Source of the DNA: Pseudomonadota bacterium
GTDB lineage: Bacteria > Pseudomonadota > Gammaproteobacteria > Burkholderiales > Casimicrobiaceae
Reading direction: 5' to 3'
Assembly: GCA_022709775.1 (NCBI GenBank)
Contig: JAKLIE010000001.1
Location: 1-21,838, forward strand
Length of the DNA stretch: 21,838 nucleotides
Shown: piece after piece, positions 9,118 to 16,992 of the stretch
Position numbering within the stretch: position 1 is the first letter of the stretch
Layout of the letters: the number at the start of each line of letters is the position of its first letter
Program-made: the position numbers and the translations under genes
Notes under the pieces: model-generated
Told to the model about the DNA's origin: nothing
Database searches by the model: none
Seen by the model: the letters and a program-made list of their open reading frames with translations, nothing else

Positions 9118-9738
9118 ATGAACTGGCTGCTGGTCGCGCTCGTCGCCCTCTCGCTCTGGGGCGGCTGGAACTGGTGGCACCACGAGCGACGTGTCTCGCA
9201 CCCGCCGGGCGTCGTCGTCGAGGCCGGGCCGTCGATCCGAATCGGGGAAACGCGCTCGCCCTGGAACGACGACAAGGGCTTCCGCTACGCATCACTCGGC
9301 GCATTCGAGGGTCGCGCGATGGTGCTCGCCCGCCGCAACTACGAGCTGGGTGAGTTCGCGACGCTCGCGCCCACCGATCTGGCGCTGGGCTGGGCCGAGC
9401 TGTCGGACCCGCGGATCGTCGACCAGATCTCGTTCCCGCAGATGAAGTCGTTCAGCTCCCGCTTCGTCGTCCCCGAGTTCCGCCGCGGCGCCGAGCTCCG
9501 CGATCGTCCGCGAGCGGAGCTCGAGGAGATGTTCCGCTCGCTCACGCACGTCCACACGATTCCGGGGGACCAGGACATTCGCAGGACGCTCGCGGGCATC
9601 CGGCCCGGGCAGGTCATCCGGTTCAGGGGGACGCTCGTGCTGGCGGTGGCGCCCTCGGGCGACCGCTACGAGAGCTCGCTCGCGCTCGGCGACCGCAACT
9701 GCGAGATCGCCTGGATCGACGAGCTGGAGCTCGAATGA
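9118..9738 (+). CDS. membrane-anchored protein of unknown function
   Basis: 206 residues, not recognised. Residues 2-17 (NWLLVALVALSLWGGW) form a single N-terminal membrane anchor or uncleaved signal, followed by a tryptophan/histidine-rich junction and then a soluble, mainly beta-type region with no cysteine-based metal motif. The C-terminus (LALGDRNCEIAWIDELELE) is acidic. The topology suggests a periplasmic domain held to the inner membrane. Only a poor ribosome site precedes the ATG, which is placed at the start of the hydrophobic segment. The stop overlaps the next start by four bases (ATGA), so it is translationally coupled to the acetyltransferase gene. Confidence 0.75.
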   Translation: MNWLLVALVALSLWGGWNWWHHERRVSHPPGVVVEAGPSIRIGETRSPWNDDKGFRYASLGAFEGRAMVLARRNYELGEFATLAPTDLALGWAELSDPRIVDQISFPQMKSFSSRFVVPEFRRGAELRDRPRAELEEMFRSLTHVHTIPGDQDIRRTLAGIRPGQVIRFRGTLVLAVAPSGDRYESSLALGDRNCEIAWIDELELE

Positions 9739-10283
9739 CCGCGTCCGCGCTCGGCACGTCGAGGCTCGTGCTCGCGCCGATCTCGCCCGACGACGCGCAC
9801 GAGGCGTATCCGGCGTTCGCGGATCGCGGGCTCTATCGCTGGATGGTCGGCGATCCGCCCGCGGACGAGGCCGCGCTGCGCGAGGAGTTCGCGCGGCTCG
9901 CCGCGGGCTGCCCGCGGCCCGGCGAGCGCTGGCTCAACTGGCTCGCGAGGCGGCGCGACGACGGGGCGCTCGTCGGCTGGCACCAGGCTACGGTCACGGG
10001 AGCGTTCGCAGACATCGCATGGGTCACGTTCGCCGCGCACCGCCGCCGCGGCTACGCCCGCGAGGGCGCGGACGCCGTGATCGCGTGGCTGTCGGGGATC
10101 GGCGTGCGCGAGATCGCCGCGCAGTCGGACGTCCGCAACGATGCGTCGTGCGCGACCGCCGCGTCGCTGGGCTTCGTACCCGACTCCGCGACGATTCCCG
10201 AGTCGCTGCACGGCGAAGCGACCGTCGACCGCGTGTGGCGGCTGCGGGTCGACGCCCGGGGGGAGCCGCAGGCGCCCGGCTGA
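9735..10283 (+). CDS. GNAT family (RimJ/RimL-like) N-acetyltransferase
   Basis: 182 residues. The RimJ/RimL-type opening is LGTSRLVLAPISPDDAHE, followed by the central beta-4/beta-5 core (LVGWHQATV...IAWVTFAAHRRRGYAREGADAVIAWL). RRRGYAREG is the acetyl-CoA pyrophosphate loop (Q/R-x-x-G-x-A/G). The next motif, VRNDASCATAASLGFVPD, is the usual C-terminal 'N-x-x-S' helix. The acceptor could be a protein N-terminus, an amino acid or a small molecule; nothing in the context decides. It overlaps the preceding membrane protein gene by ATGA. Confidence 0.9.
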   Translation: MTASALGTSRLVLAPISPDDAHEAYPAFADRGLYRWMVGDPPADEAALREEFARLAAGCPRPGERWLNWLARRRDDGALVGWHQATVTGAFADIAWVTFAAHRRRGYAREGADAVIAWLSGIGVREIAAQSDVRNDASCATAASLGFVPDSATIPESLHGEATVDRVWRLRVDARGEPQAPG

Positions 10284-10290
10284 AGCGGGA

Positions 10291-10317
10291 CCCGCGGCGA
10301 TCGCGAGCGTCCGCGGG
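10291..10317. terminator. hairpin between convergent GNAT and DUF3501 genes
   Basis: A perfect 7-bp stem CCCGCGG/CCGCGGG (10291-10297 with 10311-10317) with a 13-base loop lies in the 60-base gap between two convergent stops. There is no T-run on either side. Confidence 0.4.
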
Positions 10318-10343
10318 CCGGGCCGGAAGCCGTCGCGCCGGGA

Positions 10344-10964
10344 TCAGGCGAGGTCGCGGACGAGCGCGGCGCGCGTCGCGTCGCCGACCGCGGGGATCGA
10401 CGCAACGAGTGCGGCGTGGTCGACGCCCATCCCGAGCGCCGCGCCGGCCTTGAGCGACGCGACCATCGCGGGGGACAGCTCGAAGCGCAGGAAGTGCACC
10501 GACGACGTCTTCTCGTCGTTCTCGCGCTCGAGGTCCTCGTCGGCGATCGCGAAGACGCGCGCGTGGCCCTCGACCTGGACCCAGGTCCGGTCCTCGACGC
10601 CCTTCAGCCGCGCGAGCGCATGCTTGCGCTCGTCGACGTCCTCGTACTCGATCAGCATCGTCGCCTTGAAGTTGGAGCCGTCCGGCACGAGCGGATCGTA
10701 GGCATCGATCTCGTCCTGGATGCCGGCCTCCTCGAACGTCTTCTCGATGCGCAGCATCTCCTGGATCTGGTAGCGCATCGTCAGCTCGTCCTCGAACAGC
10801 AGCGTCACGTGCTCTCCCAGATGCACGATGCGGCTCTTCTTGTGCTCCATCACCTTCGCGCGGAACTCGTTGCGGGCCTTGGCGTAGGCCTCGAGCGTCA
10901 TCAGGGATTCCCGCGTGATGCGGGGCGCACGCCCCGCGCGTCCGGTCGTCGTCATCATCGTCAT
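10344..10964 (-). CDS. DUF3501 family protein
   Basis: 206 residues from the start chosen here. The DUF3501 pattern is clear: ITRESLMTLEAYAKARNEFRAKV, then HLGEHVTLLFEDELTMRYQIQEMLRIEKTFEE, then a D-x-Y-x-PLVPDGSNFKATMLIEYED block. Function is unknown. The family is known mainly from its neighbourhood with rubrerythrin and an HdrB/GlpC-like Fe-S protein, exactly as here. The start is uncertain. An ATG at 10901 would drop the conserved ITRESL segment, so one of three ATGs in a GAC/ATG-type triplet run (10955, 10958, 10964) is more likely, though none has a good ribosome site. It is the last gene of the rubrerythrin operon, 50 bases after the Fe-S gene. Confidence 0.85.
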   Translation of the reverse strand: MTMMTTTGRAGRAPRITRESLMTLEAYAKARNEFRAKVMEHKKSRIVHLGEHVTLLFEDELTMRYQIQEMLRIEKTFEEAGIQDEIDAYDPLVPDGSNFKATMLIEYEDVDERKHALARLKGVEDRTWVQVEGHARVFAIADEDLERENDEKTSSVHFLRFELSPAMVASLKAGAALGMGVDHAALVASIPAVGDATRAALVRDLA

Positions 10965-11014
10965 CGTCGTCGTGGTTTTCCGGCGGCGCGCTCGCGCCGC
11001 CCGTCTTCGAAAGT

Positions 11015-12370
11015 TCAGTCGATCCCGTAGGCGATCCGGACGAGCGTGATCGGGTGCTCCTTGCGCCCGTGCGCCTCGCCCTCGCCTTCGATGCCCTGCA
11101 CGATCCGCCGCCCCGCGATCGGGCAGTCGGAGCTCACGTAGTCCGGAGCGGGCGAGGCCATCTGGCGGAAGACCGGCTTGCCGATCTTCATCGAGGCCTC
11201 GAAGAACTCGGACTTGACGCCCCAGGTGCCGTCGTGGCCCGCGCAGCGCTCGACCGTGTTCACCTCGGTGTCCGGCACCCACTCGAGCACCTCGCGCGTC
11301 TTCTGGCCGACGTTCTGCACCCGCGAGTGACAGGGGATGTGGTAGCTCACCTTGCCCAGCGGCTTCGCGAAGTTTTTCTTCAGCAGCCCGTCCTTGTCGC
11401 GCGCGACCAGGTACTCGAACGGGTCGAACATCGCCTTCGCGACGAGCTGCACGTCCGGGTCGTCCGGGAACAGGAGGCGAAGCTCCTGCTTGAACATCAG
11501 CGTGCACGACGGCACCGCGGTGAGGATCGCATATCCCGCGCGGGCGAGCTTCGCGAGCGCCGGAATGTTGACGTCCTTGAGCTTCTCGACCGTCTCGAGG
11601 TCGCCCAGCTCGAGCTTGGGCATGCCGCAGCACGCCTCCTTCTCGGCGATGACGTACGGGATCTCGTTGTGCGAGAGGATCTTGACGAGGTCGCGCCCGA
11701 TGCCCGGCTCGTTGTAGTTGACGTAGCAGGTCGCGAACAGCGCGACCTTGCCCGGCGTGCGTTGGCCGTCGCGCACGGGCCAGGCCACCGACGGCTCGAT
11801 CGTGTCGCGGAAGCGGCGCGAATCGTACGGCGGCAGCGCGGCTTCCGCGGCGACCCCTATGGTCTTGTCCATCAGCGTGCGCGTCACGCCTGTGTTGCTC
11901 GCCCAGTTGACGGCGCGAACGACGACGGGAATCGTCGCGAGCTTGCCCATCCGGTCGGTGCTCGTGAGCATCCGGTCGCGGAACGTGGTTTCGCCCTTCC
12001 TGAACTTGATCGCCTTGCCGCGCAGCATCAGGTGCGGGAAGTCGAGGTTCCACGGGTGCGGCGGAACGTACGGGCACTTCGTCATGTAGCAGACGTCGCA
12101 CAGGTAGCACTGGTCGACCACCTTCCAGTAGTCGGCCTTCGCCACGCCGTCCACCTCCATCGTCTTGCTCTCGTCGACGAGGTCGAACAGCGTCGGGAAC
12201 GCGTTGCAGAGGCTGATGCAGCGTCGGCATCCGTGGCAGATGTCGAAGACGCGCTCGGTCTCCTTGAAGAATGCCTCCTCGTCGTAGAACTCGGGGCTCC
12301 GCCACTCGACCGCGTGGCGCGTCGGTGCGGCGAGGTTGCCTTCCTTCTTCTCAGTCAGCGGGGCGCTCAT
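11015..12370 (-). CDS. HdrB/GlpC-like (Fe-S) oxidoreductase with CCG domains
   Basis: 451 residues. The N-terminal ferredoxin part has two [4Fe-4S] motifs: C45, C48, C51, C55 and C88, C91, C94, C99. The C-terminal half has two cysteine-rich repeats: C215...C247-C248-G (true CCG)...C289, and C347...C376-AG...C416, where the second repeat has a single cysteine in place of the CC pair. CCG domains carry unusual clusters in heterodisulfide reductase and related quinone-linked dehydrogenases. Together with rubrerythrin and DUF3501 it probably forms an electron chain that feeds the peroxide-reducing di-iron protein; this is context-based. The ATG at 12370 was preferred to an in-frame one at 12418 because the longer N-terminus is unlike a protein start. 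Confidence 0.88.
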   Translation of the reverse strand: MSAPLTEKKEGNLAAPTRHAVEWRSPEFYDEEAFFKETERVFDICHGCRRCISLCNAFPTLFDLVDESKTMEVDGVAKADYWKVVDQCYLCDVCYMTKCPYVPPHPWNLDFPHLMLRGKAIKFRKGETTFRDRMLTSTDRMGKLATIPVVVRAVNWASNTGVTRTLMDKTIGVAAEAALPPYDSRRFRDTIEPSVAWPVRDGQRTPGKVALFATCYVNYNEPGIGRDLVKILSHNEIPYVIAEKEACCGMPKLELGDLETVEKLKDVNIPALAKLARAGYAILTAVPSCTLMFKQELRLLFPDDPDVQLVAKAMFDPFEYLVARDKDGLLKKNFAKPLGKVSYHIPCHSRVQNVGQKTREVLEWVPDTEVNTVERCAGHDGTWGVKSEFFEASMKIGKPVFRQMASPAPDYVSSDCPIAGRRIVQGIEGEGEAHGRKEHPITLVRIAYGID

Positions 12371-12520
12371 CCGATGGTTGCCAGTGAAAGTGCGGTGGGG
12401 AATCGAGGCTCGCGCCAAAGCACGAGCTCGACATGCCGGGCGCGCTCCGGCGCGGAACGCCCATCAAGCCCCCGGTCGGCGGAACGGATGGCGTCCGCCG
12501 AAGGGGCCATCGCCCAGGTT

Positions 12521-12549
12521 GAGCGGCGCCGGTTTCCTCGGCGCCGCTC
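12521..12549 (-). terminator. intercistronic hairpin after rubrerythrin
   Basis: A perfect 10-bp stem GAGCGGCGCC/GGCGCCGCTC with a 9-base loop lies about 14 bases after the rubrerythrin stop, inside a 193-base gap to the Fe-S gene. No U-run follows. It would suit partial termination or stabilisation of the rubrerythrin message, giving more rubrerythrin than the downstream products. The rest of 12371-12563 shows no gene. Confidence 0.6.
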
Positions 12550-12563
12550 CAACGGGGCGCAAC

Positions 12564-12986
12564 TCAGTCGGCGAGTTGATCGAGGGCCTTCTGGAAGCGG
12601 TTCGCGTGCGAGCGCTCCGCCTTCGCCAACGTCTCGAACCAGTCGGCGATCTCGTCGAACTTCTCGTCGCGCGCCGCCTTCGCCATGCCCGGGTACATGT
12701 CGGTGTACTCGTGCGTCTCGCCGGCGACGGCCGACTTCAGGTTCTGGCGGGACGAGCCGATCGGCAAATCCGTCTCCGGGTCGCCGACCACTGCCAGGTA
12801 GTCCAGGTGGCCGTGCGCGTGGCCGGTCTCGCCTTCCGCGGTCGAGCGGAACAGCGCGGCGACGTCGTTCTGGCCTTCCACGTCGGCCTTGTTTGCGAAG
12901 TACAGGTAGCGGCGATTGGCCTGCGACTCGCCCGCAAACGCGTCCTTGAGGTTCTGGTGCGTCTTGGTGCCCTTGAGCGCCTTCAT
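12564..12986 (-). CDS. rubrerythrin (ferritin-like di-iron, no rubredoxin domain)
   Basis: 140 residues forming one four-helix ferritin-like domain. Likely di-iron ligands are E20 ([10 protein letters not shown]), E53/H56 ([10 protein letters not shown]), E90 or the nearby E93 (AGETHEY) and E124/H127 ([10 protein letters not shown]). The C-terminal rubredoxin domain of classical rubrerythrin is absent, so electrons must come from another protein, and the Fe-S protein downstream is the obvious candidate. Family members reduce hydrogen peroxide. An AGGAGAT sequence about eight bases before the ATG is a strong ribosome site and fixes the start. A good promoter and a dyad lie upstream. Confidence 0.93.
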   Translation of the reverse strand: MKALKGTKTHQNLKDAFAGESQANRRYLYFANKADVEGQNDVAALFRSTAEGETGHAHGHLDYLAVVGDPETDLPIGSSRQNLKSAVAGETHEYTDMYPGMAKAARDEKFDEIADWFETLAKAERSHANRFQKALDQLAD

Positions 12987-13105
12987 GAGATCATCTCCTG
13001 TGGTAACGACCTGCCGCTCCGCATCCGCGTCGCAGCGCCTGCCGGATTCGCCCCTCGACGCGCTCCTGCGCGCCGCCGCGAAGTCGAAAACATCGTACGC
13101 GCGCG

Positions 13106-13134
13106 GTGATAGCCCGTCCAATTGAATGACTCAA
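13106..13134 (-). promoter_or_regulatory. sigma-70 promoter of the rubrerythrin operon
   Basis: On the minus strand TTGAGT (13129-13134), a spacer of exactly 17 bases and TATCAC (13106-13111) match consensus at 4 of 6 positions each. The expected start near 13099 leaves a leader of about 110 bases. A second perfect dyad, ATTGA-N5-TCAAT (13121-13135), covers the -35 and part of the spacer and could be a repressor site. Confidence 0.6.
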
Positions 13135-13140
13135 TCCGCA

Positions 13141-13159
13141 CGATAGTCTACGCTTATCG
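13141..13159. promoter_or_regulatory. LysR/OxyR-like dyad upstream of the rubrerythrin promoter
   Basis: CGATA-N9-TATCG is a perfect 5-bp dyad containing a T-N11-A core, and ATAG-N7-TTAT within it resembles one half of an OxyR site. It lies about -42 to -60 from the predicted start, directly beside the -35, where LysR-type activators contact polymerase. OxyR is the natural guess for a peroxide-reducing operon, but the inner OxyR consensus positions do not all match. Confidence 0.45.
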
Positions 13160-13243
13160 GTTCCCGATGCCGCCGGGCGCCGGCTCGATAGACCGCGCGC
13201 CGGCACCTCGATCCCCACCCCGCACCCCGCACGAAAGCCCGCC

Positions 13244-13822
13244 GTGAAGCCGGACGGGGGGCCCGACACGCTTTTCCGCCAGGCCCACACCTGCGGCGCC
13301 TCCGACGGCCGCCGGTGACCGACGCGATGCTCCGGGAGGTCTGCGACACCATGGAGCGGGCGCCGACGAGTGCGAGCTCGTGCCCGACCCTCTTCGTGTT
13401 CGTGCGCTCGCCCGAAGCGAAGGCGAAGCTCGCGCCCGCCTTGTCGCCCGGCAACCAAGACGAGACGGTGGCGACGCCCTGCGCGGTCATCGTCGCCTGC
13501 GACCTGGCGTTCGACGACGAGCTCCCGCGACTGCTCCCGCACGTCGACGCGCGGAGCAGGTTCGCGGGCAAGCCGGATGCGATCCGGACGACGGCGTCCC
13601 GCAACGGCACGCTGCGGGGCGCCGGCCCGATCCTCGCCGCGCGCACTGGGGCTCGACTGCGGCCCGACGTCGGGCTTCGACGACGCGAAGGTCGACGCGG
13701 CGTTCTTCGCCGGCACGACGATCCGCTCGAACTTCCTCGTCAACCTGGGCTTCGGGGACCGGTCGAAGGTGCACGAGCGCAATCCGCGCCTCGCGTTCGA
13801 CGAGGTCTGCCGGATCGTCTGA
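13244..13822 (+). pseudogene. frameshifted RutE-like nitroreductase family gene
   Basis: Three pieces in two reading phases together resemble malonic semialdehyde reductase RutE (about 196 residues). Piece 1, from a GTG at 13244, reads DTLFRQAHT and stops at 13316. Piece 2 (from about 13315) reads [13 protein letters not shown] through LAAR. Piece 3 (from 13643) reads [16 protein letters not shown] to the stop at 13822. The first break fits a 1-base deletion, and the second fits loss of GC in a GCGCGC run. Many positions conserved in RutE are also changed, as I recall the family (WGPTSAN has become RAPTSAS, RSWF has become RSRF, FRN has become SRN). That points to real decay rather than sequencing error alone. 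The last piece ends ten bases from the convergent comC stop. Confidence 0.75.
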
Positions 13823-13832
13823 CGCGCGCCCG

Positions 13833-14834
13833 TCAGGCGGCGCGCGCCTTCGCGACGAGCGCGTCGGGCACCTCGATGCCCTCGGTCTCGGCGCGGCGGC
13901 GCAGCACCTCGCGGCGCGCGCCCGGCAGGCGAACGCCCTCGTCCTTCAGCATCTCGGCCACCAGCACCTCGAGACGGTCGAGATACGCGTCGCTGCCGGC
14001 GAGCGCGCCGGGATCGATCGCGACGAACGCCTGGCCGATGCCGGGGCGGTTGCCCTCGTCGACGAAGAAGCTCGACGCCTCGAAGCCGTAGCGCCCGCCG
14101 ATCAGCGCGGTCACGAGCAACTCGACGACGAGCGCGAGCATCGCGCCCTTCGGTGACGAAACCGCGCCGATCGGGAGCATCGATCCTTCGAGCGCGGCCT
14201 TGGCGTCGGTCGTCGGGCGGCCGTCCGCGTCGAGCGCCCAGCCTTGCGGGATCGGCTTGCCTTCCTTCGCCGCGACCATCACCTTGCCGCGCGCGACCTC
14301 GGACAGGCTCAGGTCGATCATCAGCGGATCGCGGCCGCGGCGCGGGAACACCGCGGCGATCGGGTTGGTGCCGAAGATCGCGTGCCGGCCGCCCGCCGCG
14401 GGCATCGCCGAGGGCGAGTTCGCGAAGCCGAGCCCGACCATGCCCGCCGCCGCGACGGGTCGCAGGTGATCGACGAGGACGCCGCAGTGGTGGCTGCGTG
14501 CCACGCCCGCGAACGCGACGCCGTGCTCGCGCGCCGCGGCGATCGCCTCGCGGACCGCGAACTCACAGGCCGGGAACGCGAGGCCGCTCGCCGCGTCGAC
14601 GACGATCGCCCCGCCCTTGCGGTGCGCGACCGCGGGAACGGCGGTTCCGTCCACGCGGCCGTTGCGAAGATGCGTCGCGTACTGGCCGACGCGGGAGAGC
14701 CCATGCGAGCCCAGGCCCTGCGACTCGGCGAGCACCAGTGCGCGCGCCGTCGACTCGGCCATCGCCGACGAAGCGCCGGCGCGCGCGAGCACGCGGGCGA
14801 CGATCGTCCGGGCTTCGTCGACGGGTAGCTTCAT
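13833..14834 (-). CDS. comC: (R)-sulfolactate dehydrogenase (malate/L-lactate dehydrogenase type 2 family)
   Basis: 333 residues of the LDH2/MDH2 family, which does not use a Rossmann fold. Family blocks are ESQGLGSHGLSRVGQY (SHG at 43-45), ARSHHCG (112-118, catalytic histidine), IFGTNPIAA (153-161) and the GNRPGIGQAF segment. ComC reduces sulfopyruvate to (R)-sulfolactate with NAD(P)H, or runs in reverse. The family also includes malate, ureidoglycolate and other dehydrogenases, so the substrate is inferred from its partners. Its start overlaps the slcC stop by ATGA. The slcC-comC pair beside suyAB is the known racemisation pair that turns (S)-sulfolactate into the (R)-form used by SuyAB. 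Confidence 0.82.
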   Translation of the reverse strand: MKLPVDEARTIVARVLARAGASSAMAESTARALVLAESQGLGSHGLSRVGQYATHLRNGRVDGTAVPAVAHRKGGAIVVDAASGLAFPACEFAVREAIAAAREHGVAFAGVARSHHCGVLVDHLRPVAAAGMVGLGFANSPSAMPAAGGRHAIFGTNPIAAVFPRRGRDPLMIDLSLSEVARGKVMVAAKEGKPIPQGWALDADGRPTTDAKAALEGSMLPIGAVSSPKGAMLALVVELLVTALIGGRYGFEASSFFVDEGNRPGIGQAFVAIDPGALAGSDAYLDRLEVLVAEMLKDEGVRLPGARREVLRRRAETEGIEVPDALVAKARAA

Positions 14835-15757
14835 GCCAGCGCCTCGAGCACCTTGTCCGCGATCAGGAAGCTCACGCGCTCGTTCGCCTCGGCGGTGACG
14901 CCGGCCACGTGCGGCGTCAGGATCAGGTTCGGGCAGCCCTCGAAGTGCGACGAGACCGGCAGCGGCTCGGTGCCGAACACGTCGATCGCGGCGCCTCCGA
15001 GATGGCCGTCCTTCAGCGCGCGGGCGAGCGCGACCTCGTCGACGATGTCGCCACGCGCGGTGTTCACGAGCACCGCGCCCCGCTTCATCGACGCGATGCG
15101 CGCGGCCGAGAAAAGCCCCCGCGTCGACGCGACGAGCGGAACGTGCAGGCTCACGACGTCGGCGGCCCGGACGACTTCGTCGAGCCCCGCCGCGCGCACG
15201 CCGGTCGCAGCGTACGCCCGATCGCCCGCGCCCAGCATCGCGTCGTACGCGATCACGTCCATGCCGAGCGCGCGCGCGAGCCTCGCGGTGAGCTGTCCGA
15301 TCGACCCGAAACCGACGAGGCCGAGCGTCCTGCCCGCGGTCTCGCGGCCGGACGACAGCGCGGCGCGCGGCCACTTGCCGGAGGCGACCGCCGCGGACGA
15401 CTGATAGACGCCGCGCAGGAGCACCATCGCGGTGCCGACCACGTACTCGGCCACCGCCAGCGCGTTCGCGCCGGTCGCGGGGATCACCTTCATGCCCTTC
15501 GCTTCGCAGGCCGCCACGTCGATGTTGTCGAGGCCGACGCCGAGTCGCCCGACGACCCGGCAGCGAGCCAGCGCGCCGAGCAGCGCGCCCCGCACCTGCG
15601 TGCGGTTGCGAACGACGATCGCGTCGCAACCCGCCGCCTCGCGTGCGAGGCGCGCCGGATCGTCGACGAGCGCCGCGTCGTAGAGCACGTCGTGGCGCGC
15701 GGCGAGCTTCGCGACCGCGCGCTCGTCCATGAACTCGGTGACGACGATCCGGCTCAT
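14831..15757 (-). CDS. slcC: (S)-sulfolactate dehydrogenase (D-2-hydroxyacid dehydrogenase family)
   Basis: 308 residues. The NAD-binding GFGSIG is at 149-154. The catalytic set of this family is present: R235 (NTARGDIVDE), E264 (FGTEPLP) and H283 (TPHVAGVT). The N-terminus VVTEFMDE and the motifs LVDD and IVVRNRTQV match my recollection of characterised SlcC from Chromohalobacter closely, beyond what generic phosphoglycerate dehydrogenases share. SlcC oxidises (S)-sulfolactate to sulfopyruvate with NAD+. It is the third gene of the suyA-suyB-slcC-comC operon, 43 bases after suyB and overlapping comC. A serA-type or other hydroxyacid dehydrogenase is the alternative, but it is unlikely next to suyAB. 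Confidence 0.85.
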   Translation of the reverse strand: MSRIVVTEFMDERAVAKLAARHDVLYDAALVDDPARLAREAAGCDAIVVRNRTQVRGALLGALARCRVVGRLGVGLDNIDVAACEAKGMKVIPATGANALAVAEYVVGTAMVLLRGVYQSSAAVASGKWPRAALSSGRETAGRTLGLVGFGSIGQLTARLARALGMDVIAYDAMLGAGDRAYAATGVRAAGLDEVVRAADVVSLHVPLVASTRGLFSAARIASMKRGAVLVNTARGDIVDEVALARALKDGHLGGAAIDVFGTEPLPVSSHFEGCPNLILTPHVAGVTAEANERVSFLIADKVLEALA

Positions 15758-15800
15758 CGCGCGGCCCCGCGGGACCCCGCCGCCACCCTCGCCTCGCCGA

Positions 15801-16976
15801 TCATGCGCTCTCGTACAGGCGCGTCATCACGAACTCGCGGTGGCCCAGCGCCTCGGCGGCGGTGAGTCGGCCGTTCGCCGTGCGCAGCATGCACTCGAGC
15901 AGCTTGTCGCCCGCCTGGTCCAGCGTGATCTCGCGCTGCAGGAGTCCGGTCACGTCGACGTCGACGTGCTCGCTCATCGTGCGAACCGTGCGCGGGTTCG
16001 CGCAGATCTTGATCACCGGCAGGATCGGGTTGCCGATCACGTTCCCCTGCCCTGTCGGGAAGAAGTGCACCGCGTAGCCGGACGCGGCGCACAACGTCAC
16101 CATCTCGGCCGCGGCGCTCGACGAGTCCATGAACCACAACCCCGGATGCGTCGGCCTCTCGGCCTTGTCGATCACGCCGTCCACCGTGCACTTCTTGCCG
16201 ATCTTCTGGATGTTGCCGAGCGCCTTCTCCTCGATCGTCGTCAGGCCGCCCGCGATGTTGCCCTTCGTCGGCTGGCTGTCGGAGAGGTCGCTCGTCTTGT
16301 GGCGGTTGATCACGTTCTGGTAGCGGTCGAACATGAACATGAACTTCTCGCGCACCGCGTCGTTCGCGCAGCGCGCGGCCACGATGTGCTCGCCGCCGGT
16401 GAGCTCGGTCGTCTCGCCGAAGCAGAGGTAGTTGCCCAGCGGATGCAGCTTGTCGAACGCGTTGCCGACGGTCGGATTGGCGCCGCAGCCGCTCGTCGTG
16501 TCGCTCTCGCCGCACTTGGTGCTGACCCAAAGCTCGCCGATGTCGCAGCGCTCGCGCTGCTTCTCGCTCGCCCATTGCACGTACTCGCGTGCCGCCTTGC
16601 TCGCGCGCATGATCGTGTCGTGGTCGCCGTGCAGCTCGATGCCGAAGCCGCAGACCGGCTTGCCGGTCGCCTTGATGCCGTCGACGACCTTCTGCGTCCA
16701 GCCGTCCTCGATGCCGATCACGACGACCGCGGCGACGTTGGGATTGCAGCCGGCGCCGATCAGCGTGCGGAAGTGCAGGTCGAGGTCCGCGCCGAACTGG
16801 AGCCGCCCGTAGGGATGCGGGATCGCGAGCGTGCCCTTGATGTTGTGCGCCACGGCCTCGGCCGCCGCGTTGGACAGGTCGTCCAGCGGCAGGACGATCA
16901 CGTGGTTGCGCACGCCGACGCGGCCGTTCTCGCGCCGGTAGCCCAGGAAAGTCGTGCCCTTGCCGATCACTGACAT
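15801..16976 (-). CDS. suyB: (2R)-sulfolactate sulfo-lyase, large (beta) subunit
   Basis: 391 residues of the altronate/galactarate dehydratase superfamily, with features typical of SuyB rather than UxaA/GarD. These include [26 protein letters not shown] at the N-terminus, [21 protein letters not shown], and the cysteine-bearing [17 protein letters not shown] (155-171), which is likely metal/substrate binding. NKTSD-type (here [20 protein letters not shown]) and [20 protein letters not shown] blocks follow. With SuyA it cleaves (R)-sulfolactate to pyruvate and sulfite in the cytoplasm. It follows suyA by 16 bases, with a G-rich ribosome site (GGGGGA) before the ATG. D-altronate dehydratase is the alternative, but no uronate genes are nearby. 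Confidence 0.88.
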   Translation of the reverse strand: MSVIGKGTTFLGYRRENGRVGVRNHVIVLPLDDLSNAAAEAVAHNIKGTLAIPHPYGRLQFGADLDLHFRTLIGAGCNPNVAAVVVIGIEDGWTQKVVDGIKATGKPVCGFGIELHGDHDTIMRASKAAREYVQWASEKQRERCDIGELWVSTKCGESDTTSGCGANPTVGNAFDKLHPLGNYLCFGETTELTGGEHIVAARCANDAVREKFMFMFDRYQNVINRHKTSDLSDSQPTKGNIAGGLTTIEEKALGNIQKIGKKCTVDGVIDKAERPTHPGLWFMDSSSAAAEMVTLCAASGYAVHFFPTGQGNVIGNPILPVIKICANPRTVRTMSEHVDVDVTGLLQREITLDQAGDKLLECMLRTANGRLTAAEALGHREFVMTRLYESA

Positions 16977-16992
16977 GTCTGCGTTCCCCCGC

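Noticed and set aside
8798..9121. Several open frames of about 95-140 residues across the 68-bp repeats
   Set aside because: The period is not a multiple of three, all frames stay open because of extreme G+C, and the residues are simple Arg/Pro/Gly repeats.
13122..13134. FNR site in the rubrerythrin promoter (TTGA...TCAA)
   Set aside because: The spacing between half sites is five bases, one short of the six needed for TTGA-N6-TCAA, so only a generic dyad is claimed.
12991..13782. Minus-strand open frames opposite the nitroreductase remnant
   Set aside because: The plus strand shows clear RutE-like blocks; the opposite frames have no recognisable domain and would cross the rubrerythrin promoter.
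14831..15757. Phosphoglycerate dehydrogenase SerA
   Set aside because: It lacks a C-terminal ACT domain, and its N-terminal motifs and context match (S)-sulfolactate dehydrogenase better.
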